Shown here piece by piece: positions 1-35,091 of a stretch of 64,000 bases of DNA; position 1 is the first letter of the stretch, and each line of letters starts with the position of its first letter. The notes beneath the pieces were generated by a model. It had not been told where the DNA came from and ran no database searches. It was given only the letters and a program-made list of their open reading frames with translations. A program made the translations under genes and the position numbers. Origin of the DNA: Pithys albifrons albifrons (Eukaryota; Chordata; Aves; Passeriformes; Thamnophilidae); assembly GCF_047495875.1 (NCBI RefSeq), contig NC_092461.1, forward strand, positions 63,662,299 to 63,726,298. The letters are read 5' to 3'.

Positions 1-189
1 AGTTACCTCCCACTACAATAAATTGTTGTGCCCTTACTGTGTGCTCTCATTTGTGGCCCTTGTGCAAGTCATGGCCCTCACATGACTCCTTTGTGAACTA
101 CTCCAGAGAGGTAGAGTCTCAGACCATTGCAATAAACAAACGGTTCCCTGGAAGCTGTGAGGTCCGGTGGGGCTCCAGGCCCAGACTCA

Positions 190-698
190 AGGATCATAGA
201 ATCATTTAGGTTGAAAAAGACCTTTAAGAACTTTGAGTCCAACTCTTAACTCAGCACTGCGAAGTCCACCATTAAGCATGTCCCTAAGTGGCTTATTCAC
301 ACATCTTTTAAATACCTCCAGTGCTGGTGACTGCACCACTTCCCCGGGCAGCCTGTTCCAACATTTTTCATCTCTTTCCTTGTAGAAATTTTCCTGGATA
401 TCCAATCTAAGACTCCCCTGGTGCAACTTGAGATCCTTTACTCTTGTCCTATCACTTATTATTTGGGAGAAGAGACCGTCTCCCACCTCCTTCACCAACT
501 TTACTGCCCTTCTCTGGGCACACTCCAACACCACAATGTCTTTGGTGTCATGAGGGGTACAGAACTGAACACAGTGCCCGAGCTGCAGCCTCGGCAGTGC
601 CCAGTCCAGGGGAATGAACGATCACTGCCCTTGTCCTGCGGGCCACACTTGCTGATACAGGCCAGGATGCCACCGGCCTTCTTGTCTGCCTAGGCACA
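190..698 (-). mobile_element. CR1 LINE 3' fragment
   Basis: In minus orientation the sequence ends in the CR1 3' tail (AATGATTCTATGATT). Before it comes the typical avian CR1 stretch about bouncing lines such as CTGGAGGTATTTAAA and GGAACAGGCTGCCCGGGGAA. The 5' part is truncated near 698. The apparent open frames on both strands here are CR1-derived. Confidence 0.85.
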
Positions 699-1576
699 CT
701 GAGAATCTAGCTGTGAGATTGCTGTCCATGGGGCAAACTTCTTAGTCCTTTGTCACCTTATTAATAATACTAGCAAAGCACCCTGTTTGTAAAGATGAAC
801 ACTGAATGTAGCCTTTTTAAAAGATCTGCTTTCAAGGTGTCACTTGATAAAGGTATACTGTACATCCTCACTTGAATTCTTTAAGGCTGAAATGAAGTCA
901 CCTACATGCAGACATCTGTAAAATTCAGTCTATTTTTCCTTAAGATACCAGCCCTAGTACTTCCTAGCTTTAGTATCCGAAAAGTACATTTGCAAAATCC
1001 ATTTTCAAAGAATGAAATACGAAGCATCAGGGTAAATTAACACCTTTAAAGTCTTTTGTGAAGATGATGAGAATTAGAAGTCTTCTTGCTTGAGGATGTT
1101 CATGAACTAAAGTACTGAGGACAGTAATGTGTCAAACAGAGAGCAGTCTTCTCAAAAAAGTGAGAAACATGAAATCTAAATACTGAATTTCACATCTTCT
1201 TATTTAGACTCCTAAATTTTTATTTCAGCAAAACTTTATGAATTTCTGTGTGGCTCACCTATTGATGTCCATGTAAAATTGATCATTATAACTGTATTTA
1301 CAGCTAGATTTGCTAAATTATTAAAACAGAGCAAAAATTCACTTCATCACCCACCTTAGCAGCCCAAAATTGGTTGTCTGTTTTTGAGGCTTGAATTTCA
1401 CACTTAGTGAAATAGTGTATCACAAATAACTGGATGGATCTAGTTAAAAAGCACACTGTAGAGATCATTAGATAGTTCTTAAGAGTGTTCTTCACTTTTG
1501 TGATTTTTAAGATTAGCTTTGGTTTCAATAGGAATGAAAAATTAGGAAGAGAAGAAACATACATTTCTGAACATAA

Positions 1577-1632
1577 AAATCACAGAATAGTTTGAGTTGG
1601 AAGGAACCTTGAAAGGTCATACAATAGGGAAT
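1577..1632 (-). mobile_element. Short CR1 3'-end remnant
   Basis: About 55 bp match the extreme CR1 3' end in minus orientation (AAGGTTCCTTCCAACTCAAA then CTATTCTGTGATT). The rest of the element is missing or decayed. Confidence 0.65.
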
Positions 1633-2723
1633 TAAATCCTGGATCTAGGCAATCATGTAATGTCATTAATACTGTCCCTGTTACCTTTTGGTATGTGCAA
1701 GTTCTAAATGATTTTCTGAGATAATGCATTTGAAATTGCTGGGTTAAATTAAACCAGAGCTCTGTGGTGCATCATTTTATTATGAATTTAAGTGTGAGAT
1801 CTGTGCACCTTGCTGTGCCCATTGACTATATTTCATCTGGGGTGACTTGACTTAAAATGATTTTGAAAATTGTTCTGGGTAGTGTGGGGTTTTCTCTCCA
1901 TGACCACATGTGTTTATGGCAGGTTCCCTCTGCATCTTCTGATTGTTTTTTCTGCCTGTGGTAGAGGGAGCCTTCACCACAAGGACAGGACCTTGTAGAC
2001 ACTTCCACAATAACTAGTTGAGTGTATTGCTCCTTCAGTTCCAGCTGAGGCAAGGGAGATGGGGAACATCCGCAGTGACTTAGATACAAGAAGATGGAGG
2101 GATTAGGGCAACAAAATTAAGAGCAGAGACATAAGGCAAGAGTCATGTCCTGCTTTTGTTGTTGTCTTACCATAATTTTAATGGAATTAATAAAGTTAGC
2201 CCTATTTTCTCTGCCTTCTTTTTTTCCTTCTGGTATTATCAGGACAAGTGAGTCTTTCTTAAGTACAGACTTTTCATCATAAATGAATCTGTCATGTGCT
2301 CTGTTGATTTTTGTAATAACTATTGACCCTTTCTCTGCTTCTCAGTGCAAAGATAGAGGTTATCCTGGGAATACTAAGGCTCTAGTAGACATCTAACTGA
2401 CATAGGTCTAGGGTTTGTTTTTTTTCAACAATCTAAGGATGATTGTGTGTGTTGGTTGATGAGGGAGAGGGTGGAATGCTTCTGAGGGGAGTGCCAGTCT
2501 GCATTACTTCTGTCCCATTCTGTGTCTCAGGTCTCATCTAACCATACTTCGTACTGTTCCGTGTCTCATGTCTATCCTATTTCCTTTTGCACAAAAGGCA
2601 ACTTCAGGGGAATGATGTGAATTAAGGATGGAATTCATACTCTAGCAAGATGTTTATAACATTCCCTTCACATACTAACTTAACTAAGTTACTAATATAA
2701 CACTTCCTTTGCATGTGTTCCAG

Positions 2724-28107
<25,384 letters not shown>

Positions 28108-29375
28108 CAGATAGTGATACTCTGTTTAGAAGTTTATATTCCTCAGCTAAATACAAGGACCAGGTAGCTGAGCCACGCTGTCCGGATATCCATAGAAATG
28201 ATTTCTCTGTATGGCAATGTGTATCCAAGGGTTAACGGTACAGGCGCTTACAACTGTAATTAAGGCTTGCAGCACTCCAGTCCCTTTATTTCCTGACGGA
28301 TTATCGGTTTCTCTTCCCTGGCTGGTGCTGAGCACAACGCCAGTTTTTATAACAGTCCCCTGTCAGCACGGGCTGCAGTTTCCTTTCCTGTCCTAGACAG
28401 CAGTATAGCAACAGATGTTTGTGGCGGGTGTGAAGGTAAAATGTACCCAAAGAAACATATATATGTAAAGGTTTGAGCTTCTGTGAGAAGTACAACTCAG
28501 GAGAGCTGTATTTTGAAGGATAAAATGTTTATAGTGAAAAGAAAATGGAGATTATTGTTCATGGTAAAAGATATTTAGCAACTATGTCTGATATTCTTAT
28601 TTTAAGATTTTTGCACACTCAGGCTGTCTGAGACATTGGTAATCATTCTTCTGTGAAAATGTACAGAGATGCAGGTCTGTAATATAAACTCTTTAACACT
28701 ATACAGTTCTTCCTGAATTGTTTATTTCTGTATTATTGATTTGCTGAAAGCCCATAACTCTTACTCGTTTACCAAATGCACTAGAAGTTTGGGTTTATTT
28801 TTTTGGGGTTGTGATTTTTCTTCCTCTTTTTTTGTTGTTTTGTTTTGTTTCATTGTAGCCCAGAGGTCAGTGTTGCTGACTTTCATCAAGAACAGCGGTA
28901 GAAATACCACGACTGACATAACTACCTGTAATATACTTGTTTTAGGGCTTTTAAATATAACGAGCCATTGAAATGATGATCCTGCAAGGACTGGAACTTG
29001 AATCACTGCAAACAAGTCTAGGTTGTGTCTGCTGTCAGATGTTTTTTGTTTGATGTAGATTTCACTCTTATGTACAGAATTTAATGTTGAGTATATTCAA
29101 GTAACAAATCTGGCATGGTTTGGGGATGGTTAAATTTATTGGAAATGTATTCATACTGTGAATTGTGCTCTGATGGTTAACAGACGAGATTGTCAAGCAT
29201 TCTGTATTACAATGGATGTAGAAATTTTTTTCAGATGGACAAAATGTATATGGTACAGATATGTAAAGTTTTCTATGTAAAAAAAATTCTGTACAACTTT
29301 CTGTACAATATTTGGTTCTCATCTGGCATATTCTAATCAGGTTATAGGTCAATAAAGTTTTTGAACTCTTTCATC
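28108..29375 (+). other. ARFGEF1: ARFGEF1 3' UTR
   Basis: About 1.27 kb runs from the TAG stop to just past the only canonical AATAAA I noticed in the stretch. It is AU-rich and has no reading frame that looks coding. The exact cleavage position is inferred. Confidence 0.7.
29351..29356 (+). terminator. ARFGEF1: ARFGEF1 polyadenylation signal AATAAA
   Basis: A canonical AATAAA is followed about 20 bases later by CA and a GT/T-rich stretch. It lies about 1.24 kb after the stop codon. Confidence 0.75.
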
Positions 29376-30367
29376 AGTGCAATCAAAACCGGCCTAATCC
29401 ACAGCTACTTGTTTTAGTTTGCTTTGCCTCTCCTGCTCCTGTTTCACAGGAGCAGACCCTGGTCTCCCCAGGGCAGAAAGGTGGGTACCCCTGGGTTGGC
29501 TATGATGGCTCTTAAAGATAAATATGGGGAAAAAAAGTGGTAAATTTAAAAACAAAATGGGGGTGGGGAGGAAAATAAAAGCACTTGGGCACAAACTCGT
29601 CAAATGAACCTCCCAGTGCTGCACAGATAGAAACTCAAATACTGTGCTTTTCTTTCTGGGGATTTAAAATAGAAATGCCAAACAGACAATGGAGAAAGGG
29701 TGGATGGGATGCAAAGACTGGGAGTTCTGCTGACTCAGAAAACATCAGCCAGCTCAGCTGCTGATTTAGAGGGTAAAAGTGGAATTGGATTGTTCTCTAG
29801 TGTGTTCCTGAAAAACTCATGATTGGCACAGGAGAGAGGTGTGAAGGCTGAGGAGGCACATGTGGCAGCCTCCGCTTACTGAGGAATGTAGCCCTTCACA
29901 GCAGGTTCCAAAAATAAGTGTAAGCAGTTCAATGAAATAGCTGTGGAAAAGCCAGAGAAGGGAATAAACTGCCCTGACCTGTGATTCACAAAACCAAATT
30001 GCATTCACCAGTGTCAAAAGGTGGAGAATTGAGGTTATTTTAATTATTTTTAACAGCCTTTCCTTTTGGGCTTTTACTTTTCAAGTTTGTTGTGCAGTAT
30101 TTAAATCTTAAACCACTGTGCAAATACATTTATTTTGCAGGTGAGGCTGTCACAATGAAAAGTTTAAAAAATGTAGGAAGGCAGAAGGGCCCTGCCAACA
30201 GCTGAGCTTTGGAGATGCAGAGAAAACTGAAGGACCCAGAGTGTCCAGAGTGCAGCCTGGGTGCTCAGAGGAGGACGGCTGTAAGGAAGAGTGTCAGTGC
30301 TGAAGGCCATGAGGGTAAAGTTCAGTGGGTTTGGGCCACAGCAGGGCCGAAGGAAGCAACTTAAAAG
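29376..30367. other. Intergenic stretch between ARFGEF1 and the provirus
   Basis: About 1 kb of unique-looking sequence. It contains no gene and no repeat I can name. It ends in the AGGGG target site of the retroviral insertion. Confidence 0.6.
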
Positions 30368-30372
30368 AGGGG
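30368..30372. repeat. Left target-site duplication AGGGG
   Basis: This 5-bp AGGGG directly abuts the TG of the provirus and is repeated after the terminal CA at 38872-38876. Five bases is usual for class III ERVs. It shows that the odd left end was present at integration. Confidence 0.85.
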
Positions 30373-30439
30373 TGTGACGTTCAAATCTGCTTAATTTTTG
30401 ATGCAGATTGAACTATAAGTTCGAATCATTCTCTTGAGC
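30373..30439 (+). repeat. 67-bp inverted copy of the U5 terminus, left arm
   Basis: It pairs with 30685-30751 at 65 of 67 positions. Next to the junction with forward U5 the sequence CTCTTG-AGC-CAAGAG forms a small perfect hairpin. The corresponding forward U5 (38551-38566) carries CTCTTG and AGC at nearly the same spots, which is microhomology suited to template switching. Confidence 0.9.
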
Positions 30440-30684
30440 CAAGAGATAACATCGTGGCAGAAACAGAGAGAGCATCTGCATCCCCCCCCCTTCCTCTCAG
30501 TTACATCGATAAGGCACTCAAGTAGTTTTTCATGGTGGTATCTTTTCTCTGCTTCTATACATAATCTTAAGCATTTTTCCTAACTTTTCTTATTTTTCCT
30601 CTTTTCCTTTCGCATCTCTCTCGCAATCAATTAATAAAAATCAGGTTTTGGTATTTACAGATAACTTGTTTGAGTTTTAATTTT

Positions 30685-30751
30685 GCTCAAGAGAATGATT
30701 CGAACTTGTAGTTCAATCTGCATCAAAAATTAAGCAGATCTGAACGTCACA
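30685..30751 (+). repeat. 67-bp U5 terminus, right arm of the inverted repeat
   Basis: This is the normal LTR end (GCTCAAGAG … GAACGTCACA), present again at the end of the 3' LTR (38805-38871). It contains TGATTCGAACTT, which resembles a reversed tRNA T-arm. Confidence 0.88.
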
Positions 30752-30757
30752 TTAATT

Positions 30758-30777
30758 TGGCGTAGTCGGCAGGATTC
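30758..30777 (+). other. Primer binding site, tRNA-Ser
   Basis: TGGCGTAGTCGGCAGGATTC is the complement of the 3' end of vertebrate tRNA-Ser (AGA/UGA type: …GAATCCTGCCGACTACG plus CCA), 20 of 20 bases from memory. It starts six bases after the LTR's terminal CA (TTAATT between), a longer gap than the usual two or so. Confidence 0.85.
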
Positions 30778-31011
30778 TCTTGAAGCAAAACTGTTTATCC
30801 CAAAAATCTGATAATTGTTAATTTTTTATGATCGATCATTTTTTTTATTTTATTTTTCATGATAAGACAAAGAGAGTAAGATATCTTACAAACACAGTAA
30901 AAGTACCTTCCTTTCTGACTTTAGGACTGTGACTTTAGGACTTTGACATGACAAATTTGTTTGTGTGTTTGATTGTTTTTGCCTTGTTTTTTTAAGTTAA
31001 TGTGCACATGG

Positions 31012-31352
31012 TAACTTTTAAGAGGTAACTCTTCAGGGGAAGGAGCGAGACTTTGGAAAATTTTCTGTAACTTTTAAGAGGGGCTCCCTGAAGAAGATCG
31101 CTCCGACTTGTTGTGTAACTTTACAAATTAACTTTTAAGAGGTACCTTTCCAGGGAAAGGAGCGAGACTTTGGAAAATTTTCTGTAACTTTTAAGAGGGG
31201 CTCCCTGGAAAAGATCGCTCCGACTTGTTGTGTAATTTTAGAAATTAACTTTTAAGAGGGGCCTTTCCAGGGAGAGGAGTGAAAAATTTGGGAAATTTTG
31301 CTGTAACTTTCAAGAGGTACCCCCTGGAAACGTATTCACTCCAAATTTGTGG
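31012..31352 (+). repeat. Three tandem leader repeats of about 117 bp
   Basis: The units are 31012-31128, 31129-31245 and 31246-31352, each made of two halves that both begin TAACTTTTAAGAGG. The first half holds segments A and B, the second half A' and B', their reverse complements, in the order A-B-A'-B'. Unit 1: A 31031-31038 with A' 31086-31093, B 31042-31048 with B' 31098-31104. Unit 2: 31147-31155 with 31203-31211, 31159-31165 with 31215-31221. Unit 3: 31264-31272 with 31322-31330, 31276-31283 with 31335-31342. Bases change in compensated pairs between units. The array lies between the primer site and gag, where packaging or translation signals normally sit. Confidence 0.88.
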
Positions 31353-31356
31353 TAAT

Positions 31357-32604
31357 ATGGAAAATGATGTGCAAGCGCTTATAAATCTATTAGATGAATT
31401 TCATGCTAAGCCATCTCCTCCAGGAATGGAGTGGGCACAAGATAACTGGTATAATATTCAAGCAATTGTTCAAAGGATCTCTACCCTGCGGGCTGGGGTA
31501 AGAGCTAGAAAAGGTAAAGGAAAACCTATTGTGTGTTCAATATTGGGCGCTGCATTAACTACTGCAGTTAACCACAAAGTACAACAGCAAAAAGGTCACA
31601 CAGAAGTGGTTAACTCCCTGCAAGACTTAGTAAAATCCTTTCAGACGCAGCTGGAGGAACAAAAAACTACTGTTAATATCCTCCAAGAAGAAATAAGGAA
31701 TGAAAAAGCCACCACTAGAGTACTCAGAGAAGAGTTATATGCAAGAATAATGAAAGAAGGGAAAAAAGAAACAGAGCTGGAGTCATCTAAAGAAATATAT
31801 CCCATCTCTGACCTAAAACCTTTGTGTGACCAAGTTGAAAAGCAGGCTATTGCCCTGCGACCCCTGATTAAAACCGAATATACATATGAGGGGTCAGATG
31901 ATGACACACCCCAAATAACTACAAAAGAAATTCCTTATACAGCAACTGAATTGGCTAAATTGAAAAAAGAATACAGCAGAACCCCTAAAGAATCTGAAAC
32001 TGAGTATGTTTGGAGAGTCACAGGAGGTGATCAAATTTTGTTATCAGAAAAAGAAGCTGAGGGATTTTGGGGAGCTGGAGTTTTTCTGACCACAGGAGAT
32101 AACCGTGCTCCATGGTCTATAACTCAAAGGGCAGCCTATTGGGCTGGGGGGCTCAGCCCCCTAGAGAGGGGAGATCCTCTCGCAATAGTGGGAAATGTTA
32201 ATCAAATTGTGGAGAGTGTTCAAAAGGCAGCTTGTTTAAAAATGATGCATGACAGAGAATTAACACCAAGACGTGAATCTCCTATGATGCTGCCGGTAAA
32301 CCCTGAAAGAATGATCCCTCTTATCCGAGGCCTCCCTGAATCTTTGAAACCCATAGGCATACAGCTAAAGGGACAAATAGAAAGTCTCACCAAAGAAGAA
32401 AGGGCTGCAGCCACTTTAGAAGCTGCTTTAAGCCCTGGTGCTTACCGCAGAGAAAATAAAAATAAAATCTGGACCTGGGGGGAAGTAGCACAAGAGTTAA
32501 TTAATTATGGAAGAAAATATGGTCCAGTACCTTCAGTTACTACTGATTCTAAATCAATTCGACGAACAGAATGCAAAACAACTATTCCTCCAGTAAAACT
32601 CTGA
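31357..32604 (+). CDS. gag: Retroviral gag polyprotein (ERV)
   Basis: This is an open frame of 415 residues from the first ATG after the leader repeats. The frame stays open upstream to 31279 but without an ATG. The product starts MENDVQALIN, so there is no N-terminal Gly for myristoylation. A coiled-coil-like stretch (VVNSLQDLVKSFQTQLEEQK and onward) sits at about residues 85-140. It is followed by an acidic/threonine-rich linker and a capsid-like region (ESETEYVWRVTGGDQ, WAGGLSPLERGDPLAI, LTKEERAAATLEAAL). I see no CCHC zinc knuckle before the stop at 32602-32604, so nucleocapsid is absent, frame-shifted or unrecognisable. This is the only intact long viral gene. Confidence 0.8.
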   Translation: MENDVQALINLLDEFHAKPSPPGMEWAQDNWYNIQAIVQRISTLRAGVRARKGKGKPIVCSILGAALTTAVNHKVQQQKGHTEVVNSLQDLVKSFQTQLEEQKTTVNILQEEIRNEKATTRVLREELYARIMKEGKKETELESSKEIYPISDLKPLCDQVEKQAIALRPLIKTEYTYEGSDDDTPQITTKEIPYTATELAKLKKEYSRTPKESETEYVWRVTGGDQILLSEKEAEGFWGAGVFLTTGDNRAPWSITQRAAYWAGGLSPLERGDPLAIVGNVNQIVESVQKAACLKMMHDRELTPRRESPMMLPVNPERMIPLIRGLPESLKPIGIQLKGQIESLTKEERAAATLEAALSPGAYRRENKNKIWTWGEVAQELINYGRKYGPVPSVTTDSKSIRRTECKTTIPPVKL

Positions 32605-33264
32605 AAAGTAACATTTTCTCCTGGGCAGGGAGCACCCACAAATACGGGGACTCACAGGGAAAAACGGAATACCCTGTGGATTGCAGGCTTGCAAAAGGGA
32701 ATCCCTAAATCCCTAATGGATGGCCAACCCACAGATAAATGAGAAATATTAATTCAAGAGTGGCCAGCAAAAGGGGGATCCCTTAAAGCTGCTACCGCCC
32801 CTCCCCGGGAGAAACTAAAAATAGAGGAGGTGACGGGAAACTCCTCGCTTCATCCTCAATAGGTGAGCCGGGGGGTGAAGGTTGGATTTACATTAGAAGG
32901 CTTACCAAAAATTCTAAAGGTGACTTGCTAATAACCTGTCCTATTGGTCCTCGTAAAACTCCTGTCACTTTTCTAGTGCTCAGATATCTGCTTTGAAACT
33001 TGAAGATGCATCTGCTTGTGGAATCACTCCCTCACGTAAAGGAATGTTTGTTGCAGACGCTTTTGGAAACATAAAGCCCCGATAACAGCAAAGGTAAGAT
33101 GCTGGTTACCAGGGGAGGAGAAAGCAGTTGAAACCATCATGATTTTAGGTAAATTTCCTACCAATTTATTGGGGTTAGACCTCCTTAAAGGAAAGTCTTG
33201 GACTGATGAAGAAGGAAACATATGGGCTTTTGGAAAGGAAATCTCACATCTCTGTTTACTATAA
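32605..33264 (+). pseudogene. Broken gag end / protease region (ERV)
   Basis: Protease-like pieces can be read in more than one frame. Near 32880-32978 the stretch leads to TFLV, directly before where the catalytic Asp-Thr/Ser-Gly should be. The reading then resumes in another frame at 32978 with AQISALK, so the catalytic triplet is missing and the frame is broken. Further stops occur near 33080-33095. The protease C-terminus (LLGLDLLKG) is readable at about 33160-33190, and an in-frame TAA is at 33262. An active protease is not possible from this copy. Confidence 0.75.
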
Positions 33265-35091
33265 TCTGTCCCTGCTCTTCCTCCCTCCCTGATAACCAAT
33301 GTCAAACCTTACCCTTTACCCTTAGGAGCCAGACAAGGTATCACTCCAGTTATTACAGATTTAAAAGAAAAGGGGATAGTGGTTGCAACACATTCTCCTT
33401 ACAATTCACCTATTTGGCCCGTCCGTAAACCAAATGGTAACTGGAGACTGACAGTAGATTACCGACAACTGAATGCAAATACAGGACCTCTCACTGCAGC
33501 AGTCCCAAATCTAGCTGAGTTAATAGCTACCATCCAAGAACAAGCCCATAAAATTATGGCCACTATTGACATAAAAGACATGTTTTTTATGGTTCCCCTA
33601 CAGGAGCAGGATCAAGAGCTCTTTGCTTTTACATGGGAGGGTCAGCAATACACTTTTACCTGACTCCCACAAGGATTCAAACACTCACCCACTCTAGCAC
33701 ATCATGCACTAGCACAAGAGCTGTCACTTATTCCTGCTGCACCAGGAGTAAAAGTGTACCAATTCATTGATGATATTTTAGTGGGAGGAGATGAAATTAC
33801 ATCTGTGCAAACAACTCAGACAAACATTATCAGGCACCTTGAGTCTCTGGACTTACATATCCCTCCTGAAAAAGTACAAACTCCTGCACAAGAAGTAAAA
33901 TTCCTAGGAATTTGGTGGAAAGGAGGAATGGTTTGTATTCCCCCAGATACACTCACCTGCCTAGACCAACTTAAAACACCAGAAAACAAAAAAGATTTAC
34001 AGCATGCTTTAGGCCTGCTAATTTTTTGGAGAAAACACATTCCTGATTTTTCAATAATTGCACGGCCTTTATATGATTTGCTGAGGAAAAAAGCAAAGTG
34101 GGAATGGACTCCCCTTCATGATGAAGCCTTGCAACTCCTAATTTTTGAGGCCAACACATACCACTCACTGGGTCCCATACACCCTAGTGATCCAGTACAA
34201 ATTGAGTGGGGATTTGCAAGTTCTGGACTGTCCATACACTCATGGCAGAGAGGACCTGATGGTCCCACCAGGCCTATAGGATTTTATTCCCACAGCTTTA
34301 AAGATGCTGAAAAACGATATTCTACCTGGGAAAAAGGCTTGTTTGTGGTGAGTACTGCTTTCCGTGAAACAGAAAAAATTGTTCGTCAGCAAGCCCTAAT
34401 TCTAAGGGGACCTTTTAAGGTCATTAAGCCTGTTTTGGCAGGGACCCCACCCCCTGACGGGGTGGCCCAGCGAGGTACTGTTCGGAAATGGTATGCTCAA
34501 ATTGAACATTATTGCACCATTTTTCAGGTAACAGAAGGAGCTCGAAAAAATCTTCCCTTACAGGATGAAGTAACTTTAAATAGCACTGCTGACTCTCTAC
34601 CTTCTGTGATCCAAGTAGCACCCCCATATTCAGAGCAATTGCAGCATGTGTGGTTTACGGATGCCTCAGCTAAGAGGGAAGGTAAAGTTTGGAAATACCG
34701 TGCTGCAGCTTTAGAAGTAAACACTGGAAACAAAATAATAACAGAAGGAGAAGGCAGTGCACAGGTAGGAGAATTAGTAGCAGTTTGGAGTGTATTTAAC
34801 CTTGAAGCTGAAACCTCTGACTCTGTGTATGTTTACACAGATTCTTTTGCTGTGTTCAAAGGGTGTACTGAGTGGCTCCCCTTCTGGGACAAAAATGACT
34901 GGGAGGTGAATAGAGTCCCTGTTTGGCAAAAAGAAAAGTGGCAAGAAATTCTTGCTATAGCAAAGAAAGGGAATTTTTTAGTTGGGTGGGTAGCCTCTCA
35001 CCAGGAAAATAAAACTCCAGCTAGCCACTGGAACAACAAAGTAGATGAACTAGCCAAACTATCCCCAGTAAGTGTGAAAGCTCCTGCTTAG
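33265..35091 (+). pseudogene. pol: Pol: reverse transcriptase and RNase H, one internal stop (ERV)
   Basis: One frame runs through RT and RNase H and is interrupted only by TGA at 33661-33663, just before the LPQGFKHSPT motif. RT motifs are WPVRKPNG with WRLTVDYRQLN (fingers), MATIDIKDMFF (first catalytic Asp) and FIDD at 33763-33774, in place of the usual YxDD. RNase H follows with WFTDAS, a GELVAV Glu, YTDSFAV and NNKVDELA, so its acidic residues are present. A TAG at 35089 separates it from integrase. The connection region is more like ERV-L than gammaretroviruses. Confidence 0.85.

Larger units (their letters stand above)
1..2723. other. Intronic sequence upstream of the first visible ARFGEF1 exon
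   Basis: No exon is recognisable here. Apart from the CR1 pieces listed separately I see only AT-rich intronic sequence. The region is assigned to an ARFGEF1 intron because the exon at 2724 has an acceptor but no start. Confidence 0.6.
30373..30751 (+). repeat. Aberrant 5' LTR: inverted U5 tip plus U5, no U3 or R
   Basis: Bases 30440-30751 match 38561-38871 of the 3' LTR (one substitution and one C-run length change in about 311 bp). This is only the U5 side, including a second AATAAA at 30633-30638. Bases 30373-30439 do not match the 3' LTR start. They are the reverse complement of the LTR's own last 67 bases (30685-30751) with two mismatches. The unit therefore begins TGTGACGTTC and ends GAACGTCACA. 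It has no TATA box and no transcription start region, so the provirus lacks its own 5' promoter. Confidence 0.9.

Noticed and set aside
202..693. Overlapping open frames on both strands
   Set aside because: They are parts of a 5'-truncated CR1 copy, not host genes.
30373..30751. Ordinary complete 5' LTR of about 380 bp
   Set aside because: The 3' LTR is 885 bp, with TATA and polyA signal upstream of the shared part; the left copy lacks those and starts with an inverted U5 tip.
31012..31352. CRISPR-like array
   Set aside because: Vertebrate DNA; the 117-bp units are directly adjacent without unique spacers and lie in a retroviral leader.
31279..31356. N-terminal extension of gag
   Set aside because: The frame is open, but its first codon is GTG and it runs through leader repeat 3; the first ATG is at 31357.
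33661..33663. TGA in reverse transcriptase as a programmed read-through or selenocysteine codon
   Set aside because: Retroviral read-through sites lie between gag and pol, not before the LPQG motif of RT, and other lesions exist in the same element.
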